Below, piece after piece: positions 58,641 to 64,000 of a stretch of DNA of 64,000 nt. Numbering within the stretch: position 1 is the first letter of the stretch; each line of letters opens with the position of its first letter. A program made the position numbers and the translations under genes. Source of the DNA: Pantoea sp. At-9b (GTDB taxonomy: Bacteria; Pseudomonadota; Gammaproteobacteria; Enterobacterales; Enterobacteriaceae); assembly GCF_000175935.2 (NCBI RefSeq), contig NC_014837.1, forward strand, positions 868,001-932,000. Reading direction: 5' to 3'. Under the pieces are notes generated by a model, which did not search any database, was not told where the DNA came from, and saw only the letters and a program-made list of their open reading frames with translations.

Positions 58641-60038
58641 TTATGCGTCCATCAGAGTGGTTTGCGGCAACGTCAGCCCTTGCTGTTGCAGCGCCCAGGC
58701 GGCGCGCAATGCGAGGTGTTCTTTAAACGGCGCGGCGATCAGCTGCAAACCAATCGGTAAGCCGCTGGTGGTCGGTAAGGGCACGGTACAGACCGGCAGG
58801 CCGAGGAAGGAGATTGGCTGGGTCAGCATCCCCATGCTGGCGCGGGTTGGCAGATCCTGTCCGTTGATGTGAATGGTTTCCTGGCCGATGGTGGTGGCAC
58901 TGCATGGCGTCGCCGGGGCGATCAGCACATCAAAGTGTTCAAACAGCGGCAATACCTGCTGCTGGAAATGGCGACGGAAGCGCTGCGCCTGCACATACCA
59001 GGCGGAAGGCAGCATCGCACCCGCCAGCAGACGTTCACGCGAGTTGGGTTCAAAACGTTCCGGCATCTCACGCAGTTTCGGCAGATAGTGATTGCCCCCT
59101 TCGGCGGCGGTGAGGATAAAGGCGGCTGAACGCGCGATCTCGGCATTCGCCATTGTCACTTCGTCGTTGGCTGCCAGCGCTTTGGCGGCAATGGCCAGCG
59201 CGGCACGGGCGTCATCGTTGCACCAGGTAGAGAAGAAACCGCCGAGCACGCCACAACGCAGCCCCTCAAGCCCTTGCGTCAGGGTTTGACTGGCAGCGGT
59301 CACCGGTTGAGCGGCCTGAAACGCATCGCTGGGGTCGGCTCCCTGTAAGGTGTCGTACACCAGGCTGAGATCTTCCACCGATCGGGCGAACGGGCCGATA
59401 TGGTCAAGGCTGGCGACAAACGGATGGCTACCGCTGCGCGATAAACGGCCAAAGGTCGGTTTCAGACCATAAATGCCGCACAGCGAGGCCGGTACGCGAA
59501 TCGAACCGTTGGTATCGCTACCGAGCGAGAAATGCACCAATCCGGCCGCGACAGCGGCGGCGGACCCTCCTGATGAGCCGCCAGCAACCCGGCTGAGATC
59601 GCGCGGATTGTGTGTCGGTCCATAATGGGTGTTTTCGGTCGTGAAGCCGTAAGCGTAGGCATCCATATTGAGCATGCCGGAGAGCAGTGCCCCCGACTGG
59701 CGTAGCTTGCTCACCGCCCAGGCATCATCGCGTGCCGCCGGACGTTCGCTGAACAGGCTGGCACCGGCCAGCGTACTGTGCCCGGCGACATCAAACAGGT
59801 TCTTCACTGCATAGGGAATACCGGCCAGTGGCGGGAGGGTTTCCCCGCGCTGGCGTTGCGTATCCAACTGATCCGCTTCTTTTAACATGCGCTGACCGGT
59901 GACTTCGGTCCAGGCATTCAGCGCCGGGTTGTGTTGTTCAATTGCCGTCAACGTTTGTTCGGCAATCGCGCGTGCGCTGATCTCACCGTTGCTCAGCGCC
60001 TGTTGCAGTGCGCTTATCGAAAGGGTGGAAAGTTTCAT
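58641..60038 (-). CDS. hpxY: HpxY, AtzE-like amidase
   Basis: 465 residues, amidase-signature family. The Ser-cisSer-Lys triad is complete: K79 (GIPYAVKNLFDV), S155 (GGSSGGSA) and S179 (SDTNGSIRVPAS). Related to AtzE and to the GatA subunit of the tRNA amidotransferase. It overlaps hpxX by 4 bp (ATGA). Probably hydrolyses a carboxylated urea-type or ureido intermediate of the allantoate/oxamate branch; substrate is inferred. Confidence 0.88.
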   Translation of the reverse strand: MKLSTLSISALQQALSNGEISARAIAEQTLTAIEQHNPALNAWTEVTGQRMLKEADQLDTQRQRGETLPPLAGIPYAVKNLFDVAGHSTLAGASLFSERPAARDDAWAVSKLRQSGALLSGMLNMDAYAYGFTTENTHYGPTHNPRDLSRVAGGSSGGSAAAVAAGLVHFSLGSDTNGSIRVPASLCGIYGLKPTFGRLSRSGSHPFVASLDHIGPFARSVEDLSLVYDTLQGADPSDAFQAAQPVTAASQTLTQGLEGLRCGVLGGFFSTWCNDDARAALAIAAKALAANDEVTMANAEIARSAAFILTAAEGGNHYLPKLREMPERFEPNSRERLLAGAMLPSAWYVQAQRFRRHFQQQVLPLFEHFDVLIAPATPCSATTIGQETIHINGQDLPTRASMGMLTQPISFLGLPVCTVPLPTTSGLPIGLQLIAAPFKEHLALRAAWALQQQGLTLPQTTLMDA

Positions 60039-60220
60039 AGCTTATACACTCCCGCCACTTCCATGCGATCGTCGAGCGGAAAGGCCATCAACGGTTCAGC
60101 CATGGCAGCAATACGGTTAAATTGGGTTAAAAGTTCGGCGCGGCGCGCCTCATCCAGCTCCAGCGCCAGAATCTGTTCCATCTGGGCGATATAGGCGGCC
60201 CAGTCCGGTTGTGTACTCAT
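60035..60220 (-). CDS. hpxX: HpxX, AtzG-like (DUF4089) small subunit
   Basis: 61 residues. Two helices and a C-terminal extended tail (MAFPLDDRMEVAGVY) resemble the GatC/AtzG small subunits that wrap around GatA/AtzE amidases. It is translationally coupled to hpxY, which supports a stable HpxX-HpxY complex. Small but clearly real by coupling and family pattern. Confidence 0.85.
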   Translation of the reverse strand: MSTQPDWAAYIAQMEQILALELDEARRAELLTQFNRIAAMAEPLMAFPLDDRMEVAGVYKL

Positions 60221-60229
60221 CTTTTCTCC

Positions 60230-61816
60230 TTAGAAACCCGCGGCGCTACCGTTGCTGCGTGGATCGAATGCGCCTTCAAACATGCCGTTGTTATGGCGGA
60301 CGATGGCACCGGCGTGACCCACCACCTCGCTAAAATCGGGTAACAACTCGACCTCATGGCCGAGATCGCGCAGTTGCTGCACCGTTTCCGGGGCGAGACG
60401 CGCTTCCAGCTTGAGGGAATCGGAGGATTGTCCCCAGGTACGACCCAGGAGCCAGCGCGGTGCGCTCACCGCCTGTTGCAATGGCAGCCCCTGAATCACA
60501 TGACGGGTAAAAATCGCCGCTTGCGTCTGCGGCTGGCCATCGCCCCCCATCGAGCCGTACACCATGGTGCGGCCATCTTTCAGCCGTGCGGCCGCCGGGT
60601 TAAGGGTATGGAAGGGTTGTTTGCCCGGGGCCAGAGCCAACAGATGACCTGGCTGTAAACTGAACGCTGCCCCCCGGTTCTGCCAGGTGATGCCGGTACC
60701 CGGCAGTACAACACCGCTGCCGAATTCATGATAGATGCTCTGGATAAAGGAGACCGCCAGCCCGCTGCTGTCCATCACCCCCATCCACACGGTGTCACCC
60801 GGACCTTTGCCGGTGCCCCAGGGCGCGGCGGCTGCATCATCAATTTGCGCGGCGAGGCCCGCCAGATGGTCGGCCTCCAGCAGGCTCTGCACATCAATGT
60901 CGATATGGCGTGGATCGGTAATATGTTGGTCACGTAGGCCAAAGGCTTTCTTGGTGGCTTCGACGATACGATGAATGGTCTGCGCTTCATCGGCATCTGC
61001 CATGTTAAGGCGGTCGGTAATACCCAGAATCGCCAGCGATACCAGCCCCTGGGTGGGTGGCGTCATGTTCCAGATATCGCCTTCACTGTGTGCCAGATGC
61101 AGGGGCGTGCAGCGGCGTGCCTGCTGGCGTTGCAGATCTTCCAGCGTGATCGGCATACCCAGCGCCGACATTTCACGTGCCAGATGATGCGCCAGATCGC
61201 CGCGATAAAAACTGTCTAAGCCCTGTTCGCACAGCAGGCTCAGCGTATTCGCCAGCGCCGGTTGGGTGAAACGGCTGCCTGCGGCAGGCACTGCGCCATC
61301 GGGTAAAAAGTTAGCGGCAAAACCGGGCTGGTCCTGCAATTCATGACGTTTTGCGGCAGTCGCTGCCGCCTGGGAAGCGGTGACGGGAATGCCGTCAGCC
61401 GCATAACGGATGGCATCGCGCAGCAGACGGGCAACGGGCAGCGCCGGGTTACCCAGCTCAGCAGAGAAGGTCAGTGCTTCCTGCCAGCCGCTGACGGTGC
61501 CAGCTACGGTCAGGGCGGCTTTCGGGCCACGGTGTGGAATTTTTGTTGCGCCGTGGTAGAAGTCGAAGTGCGCCAGTGAGCCAGCAGCACCGCTGGCATC
61601 GATGGCGATCGGATCACCACCGGGCGGTACGATCAGCCAGAAGCCATCGCCGCCTAAGCCATTCATATGTGGGTAAACCACGGCGACAGTGGCGGCGGCT
61701 GCCACCATTGCTTCGATAGCATTGCCACCTTCGCGCAGGACCGATAAGGCACTTTCACTGGCGAGATGATGCGGGGTTACGGCCATACCTAACGGGGCCA
61801 TATTGCTCTGTATCAT
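60230..61816 (-). CDS. hpxW: HpxW, oxamate amidohydrolase (gamma-glutamyltransferase fold)
   Basis: 528 residues, Ntn-hydrolase of the gamma-glutamyltranspeptidase superfamily, self-cleaving at a threonine. The nucleophile threonine is about T342 in GPGDTVWMGVMDSSG; other family motifs are NAIEAMVAAAATVAVVYPHM, MNGLGGDGFW and SMGGDGQPQTQ. No signal peptide, so cytoplasmic, unlike true GGT. HpxW of Klebsiella cleaves oxamate to oxalate and ammonia. ATG 61816 (MIQSNMAPLG) is chosen; the frame is open to 61855. Confidence 0.88.
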   Translation of the reverse strand: MIQSNMAPLGMAVTPHHLASESALSVLREGGNAIEAMVAAAATVAVVYPHMNGLGGDGFWLIVPPGGDPIAIDASGAAGSLAHFDFYHGATKIPHRGPKAALTVAGTVSGWQEALTFSAELGNPALPVARLLRDAIRYAADGIPVTASQAAATAAKRHELQDQPGFAANFLPDGAVPAAGSRFTQPALANTLSLLCEQGLDSFYRGDLAHHLAREMSALGMPITLEDLQRQQARRCTPLHLAHSEGDIWNMTPPTQGLVSLAILGITDRLNMADADEAQTIHRIVEATKKAFGLRDQHITDPRHIDIDVQSLLEADHLAGLAAQIDDAAAAPWGTGKGPGDTVWMGVMDSSGLAVSFIQSIYHEFGSGVVLPGTGITWQNRGAAFSLQPGHLLALAPGKQPFHTLNPAAARLKDGRTMVYGSMGGDGQPQTQAAIFTRHVIQGLPLQQAVSAPRWLLGRTWGQSSDSLKLEARLAPETVQQLRDLGHEVELLPDFSEVVGHAGAIVRHNNGMFEGAFDPRSNGSAAGF

Positions 61817-61849
61817 AGTGAACTCATTTTTGGGTACATGGGAAAGGTA

Positions 61850-61866
61850 TAGCAAGAGCTGTTCCA
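61850..61866 (-). promoter_or_regulatory. candidate -24/-12 (sigma-54) promoter for hpxWXYZ
   Basis: On the minus strand TGGAAC-N5-TTGCT keeps the obligatory GG-N10-GC spacing and differs from TGGCAC-N5-TTGCW at one position. A start site about 12 bp downstream would give a ~25-nt leader before hpxW. No convincing NtrC box was found next to it. Confidence 0.4.
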
Positions 61867-61911
61867 GTTTTGGTCGGACACCATTGTGGATCGATTTATG
61901 CTAGTTTGTGA

Positions 61912-61927
61912 TGAAACGAAAGTTACA
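61912..61927. promoter_or_regulatory. candidate HpxU operator
   Basis: TGAAAC-GAAA-GTTACA is a palindrome (5 of 6 positions in each half) in the hpxW-hpxU divergent region, ending 10 bp before the hpxU start. A binding site for the RpiR regulator is a guess from position. Confidence 0.3.
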
Positions 61928-61936
61928 GGATGAATG

Positions 61937-62776
61937 ATGAAACAGCTAGATGAACGCCTCCGCAGTCATTATCCGCAACTGTCGCCGCAGGAGCAGCGCA
62001 TTGCCGATTTTGTCTTTGACCACTTTGATGACCTGATCAGCTACAACAGCGCCGAGCTGGCGCGGCTGAGTGGCGTGTCAAAAGCCACGGTGAGTCGGCT
62101 GTTCAAGCGCCTCGGTTACGAAAAATATAAAGACATGCGCGATGAGTTGCGCACGCTGCGCCAGAGCGGCATGCCACTGACGGATAACCGTGATGCGGTG
62201 CAGGGCAACACGCTGCTGTCGCGTCACTACAAGCAGGAGATGGCGAACCTGACGCAGTGGGTTAACAGCATTGACCCGCAGCAGTTTGGCGACGTCATTC
62301 AGGCGCTGGCGCAGGCAAAACGCTTGTTTATCATTGGCATGCGTAACGCCTATCCGGTAGCACTGCATCTGCGTCAACAGTTGATGCAGGCGCGTCCCCA
62401 GGTACATGTGCTGCCGCAACCCGGCCAGACGCTGGGTGAGGAGCTGGTGGATATTACCCCCGAGGATGTGGTGGTGGTGATGGCGTTTCGCCGTCGTCCG
62501 CGCATCATCCGTCCGCTGATGCAGCAGTTGCAGCAGAGTCACATTCCGGTGCTGGCGCTGTGCGAACCCCAGGCACAGGGCATCCTCACCCTGGCGCGCT
62601 GGCAGCTGTGCGCACCGCTCGACAGCGTCTCGGCCTTTGATAGTTATGCCTCGGCCATGAGTCTGATTAATCTGCTGGCGAATGCGTTGCTGCATGAAAT
62701 GTTGTCGCAGGGGCGTCAGCGTATTCATCAGATTGCCGATCTTTATCAGCATCTGGATGAGCTGGAACACCGTTAA
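61937..62776 (+). CDS. hpxU: HpxU, MurR/RpiR-family regulator
   Basis: 279 residues. The N-terminal domain (1-80) has the RpiR helix-turn-helix NSAELARLSGVSKATVSRLF; residues ~125-260 form a SIS sugar-phosphate-isomerase-like ligand domain (FIIGMRNAYPVALHLRQQL ... MAFRRRPRI). ATG 61937 is best spaced from AGGA; ATGs at 61930 and 61934 are alternatives. In Klebsiella the RpiR repressor HpxU controls allantoate-catabolism genes with allantoate as inducer; position between hpxW and the ABC operon agrees. Confidence 0.8.
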   Translation: MKQLDERLRSHYPQLSPQEQRIADFVFDHFDDLISYNSAELARLSGVSKATVSRLFKRLGYEKYKDMRDELRTLRQSGMPLTDNRDAVQGNTLLSRHYKQEMANLTQWVNSIDPQQFGDVIQALAQAKRLFIIGMRNAYPVALHLRQQLMQARPQVHVLPQPGQTLGEELVDITPEDVVVVMAFRRRPRIIRPLMQQLQQSHIPVLALCEPQAQGILTLARWQLCAPLDSVSAFDSYASAMSLINLLANALLHEMLSQGRQRIHQIADLYQHLDELEHR

Positions 62777-62779
62777 AGG

Positions 62780-62794
62780 GCACCTTTTTGGTGC
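62780..62794 (+). promoter_or_regulatory. NtrC enhancer-type site
   Basis: GCACC-TTTTT-GGTGC matches the core of the NtrC consensus TGCACC-N5-GGTGCA (10 of 12). A third half-site GCACC follows at 62798-62802. It lies about 135-150 bp upstream of the predicted sigma-54 start site, a usual enhancer distance. Confidence 0.65.
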
Positions 62795-62808
62795 TTTGCA
62801 CCTTTTTT
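62790..62808 (+). terminator. terminator-like hairpin after hpxU
   Basis: GGTGC-TTT-GCACC followed by six T, 14 bp after the hpxU stop. It overlaps the NtrC-type site, so the same bases may do both jobs. Confidence 0.6.
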
Positions 62809-62823
62809 GATCACTGCAGATGA

Positions 62824-62846
62824 CGGGCGATGCGCCCGTTTTTTTT
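62824..62846 (+). terminator. terminator after hpxU
   Basis: CGGGCG-ATG-CGCCCG followed by eight T. It separates hpxU transcription from the sigma-54 promoter of the ABC operon. Confidence 0.85.
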
Positions 62847-62901
62847 CGCCTGATAATGCCGCAACCCTGATTTTACGGAGAAGTGTTCTTTTTGTTTCGG
62901 T

Positions 62902-62917
62902 TGGCACATTAGTTGCA
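62902..62917 (+). promoter_or_regulatory. sigma-54 (-24/-12) promoter
   Basis: TGGCAC-ATTAG-TTGCA is an exact match to the TGGCAC-N5-TTGCA consensus with GG-N10-GC spacing. Predicted start about 62928, ~40 nt before the ATG of the binding protein. With the upstream NtrC-type box it indicates nitrogen-limitation control. Confidence 0.8.
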
Positions 62918-62968
62918 GAACGATTCATCAAGAATCTTTTGTTTCACATAAACTCACCGGGGTGCATA

Positions 62969-63754
62969 ATGAAAAAAGTTTTAATGGCGGTAGCGGGCGC
63001 TGCGCTGATGATGGCGCAGGTTGGTAGCGCAATGGCCGATCAGTTGCAGGACATCCAGAAGCGCGGCGTGATCCGCATTGCCGTCCCGCAGGACTTCCCG
63101 CCGTTCGGTTCTGTCGGTACCGATTTGCAGCCGCAGGGCTACGACATCGACATGGCGAAGTACCTTGCCAAAGAGATGAAACTGAAGTTGCAGCTGGTGC
63201 CGGTTTCCAGTGCCAACCGTGTGCCTTACCTGCAAACCGACAAAGTCGATCTGGTGATCTCCAGCATGGGGAAAAACGCCGAACGTGAAAAAGTGATCGA
63301 CTTCAGCCGTGCTTACGCACCGTTCTTCCTCGGCGTATTTGGCCCGAAAGGCGAAGAAATCAAAGATGCAGCGGCACTGAGTGGCAAATCCATCGGTGTA
63401 ACGCGTGGTGCGGTAGAAGATATGGTGCTGACCGGTGTGGCACCGAAAGATGCCGAGGTGAAACGTTACGAAGATAACAACACCACGCTGTCTGCCTATC
63501 TTTCGGGTCAGGTGCAGTTTATCGCGACCGGTAACCTGGTGGTTGCCGCGATTGCCCGTCAAAACCCGGCCAAAGCCCCGGTGCCGCAGTTTATGCTGAA
63601 AGATTCGCCGTGCTTTATCGGTCTGAAGAAGGACGAGCCAGCGCTGAAAGATAAAGTGAATGCGCTTATCGAGCAGGGCATTAAAGATGGCACCCTGAAC
63701 AAGCTGTCCGAAGAGTGGCTGAAAGCGCCACTGCCGGCTAACCTCGGCGCATAA
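62969..63754 (+). CDS. ABC transporter substrate-binding protein, polar amino-acid family
   Basis: 261 residues with a signal peptide ending AMA-DQL. Family-3 solute-binding fold: RGVIRIAVPQDFPPFGSVG, GYDIDMAKYLAKEM, VDLVISSMGKNAEREKVIDFS, and GKSIGVTRGAVEDM. The ligand is unknown; context (allantoin/oxamate genes, nitrogen control) suggests allantoate, a ureide or another nitrogen compound. ATG 62969 is chosen for the signal peptide. Likely the first gene of the equivalent of Klebsiella hpxFGHIJ; the exact letter is not assigned. Confidence 0.85.
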   Translation: MKKVLMAVAGAALMMAQVGSAMADQLQDIQKRGVIRIAVPQDFPPFGSVGTDLQPQGYDIDMAKYLAKEMKLKLQLVPVSSANRVPYLQTDKVDLVISSMGKNAEREKVIDFSRAYAPFFLGVFGPKGEEIKDAAALSGKSIGVTRGAVEDMVLTGVAPKDAEVKRYEDNNTTLSAYLSGQVQFIATGNLVVAAIARQNPAKAPVPQFMLKDSPCFIGLKKDEPALKDKVNALIEQGIKDGTLNKLSEEWLKAPLPANLGA

Positions 63755-63766
63755 GAAGGACGGCCA

Positions 63767-64000
63767 ATGATTGGGCAACTTAACTTTGCTGCGCTGTGGC
63801 CGCACTGGCCGGAGCTGCTGGCAGGGCTGTGGATCACCATCCAGCTGACGGTGCTGGCTACGGTCGGGGGCGTCGCGCTGGGGATTCTCGGTGCCGCACT
63901 GCGCACTGGCAAACCCAGCCTGGCGGGGCGCATCTGGGGCATTTACGTCGAGCTGATTCGCAACACCCCGTTTGTGGTGCAGCTGTTCTTTATCGTCTTT
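63767..64000 (+). CDS. ABC transporter permease, polar amino-acid family (5' part, cut by window end)
   Basis: 78 codons from ATG 63767, open to the last base. It starts MIGQLNFAALWPHWPELLAG; then LWITIQLTVLATVGGVALGI is a first membrane helix, and YVELIRNTPFVVQLFF is the typical motif of HisM/GlnP permeases. It follows the binding-protein gene by 12 bp with AAGGA upstream. The rest lies outside the window. Confidence 0.85.
   Translation, partial: MIGQLNFAALWPHWPELLAGLWITIQLTVLATVGGVALGILGAALRTGKPSLAGRIWGIYVELIRNTPFVVQLFFIVF

Noticed and set aside
54001..64000. A classic genomic island integrated in tRNA-Asp
   Set aside because: The hpx cluster does abut the tRNA, but no integrase gene and no repeat of the tRNA 3' end were found within the window.

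Overview
The window is chromosomal DNA of an enterobacterium of the Erwiniaceae type, most likely Pantoea or a close relative. The 16S rRNA is enterobacterial, most of the window follows the Escherichia coli gene order from cdaR to aspV, a 127-bp ERIC element is present, and a palindrome containing GCGGCGCGATTTATCGCG is of a kind I associate with Pantoea genomes. No prophage, insertion sequence, CRISPR array or integrase was seen.

Layout. (1) 0-7.6 kb: cdaR coupled to an extra alginate-lyase-family gene, then yaeH, dapD, glnD and map on the minus strand. (2) 7.7-27.8 kb: the plus-strand core block of translation, isoprenoid, phospholipid, envelope-assembly, lipid A, replication and fatty-acid genes: rpsB-tsf-pyrH-frr-dxr-uppS-cdsA-rseP-bamA-skp-lpxD-fabZ-lpxA-lpxB-rnhB-dnaE-accA. 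(3) 27.8-39.6 kb: ldcC, yaeR, tilS, an extra c-type cytochrome, rof, yaeP, arfB, proS, trmO, rcsF, the metNIQ methionine transporter and gmhB. Compared with E. coli, yaeQ, nlpE and yaeF are missing here. (4) 39.6-45.4 kb: a complete rrn operon (P1/P2, boxA, 16S, tRNA-Ile, tRNA-Ala, 23S, 5S, tRNA-Asp, terminator), equivalent in position to E. coli rrnH. (5) 45.5-54.0 kb: dkgB, yafC, an extra MFS efflux gene divergent from yafC, yafD, mltD, gloB, yafS, rnhA, dnaQ and a second identical tRNA-Asp.

(6) 54.1-64.0 kb is the accessory part: a purine-ring (allantoin) nitrogen-scavenging cluster. It has an NCS1 permease (hpxC-like), a GntR/FCD regulator (hpxS), an allantoin racemase (hpxA), a PuuE-type allantoinase (hpxB), the oxamate branch hpxWXYZ, an RpiR regulator (hpxU), and the start of a polar-amino-acid-type ABC transporter operon that runs off the end. 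Nitrogen-control DNA signals are visible: two GTATAC palindromes 22 bp apart with a possible NAC site upstream of hpxS, and an NtrC-type enhancer box followed by a consensus sigma-54 promoter upstream of the ABC transporter. In Klebsiella the equivalent genes lie in separate clusters; here they are contiguous and sit next to a tRNA gene.

Many conserved core genes use GTG or TTG starts (frr, cdsA, skp, fabZ, lpxA, ldcC, yaeP, gmhB, yafD). All assignments come from reading the sequence and remembered family features; no database search was run.
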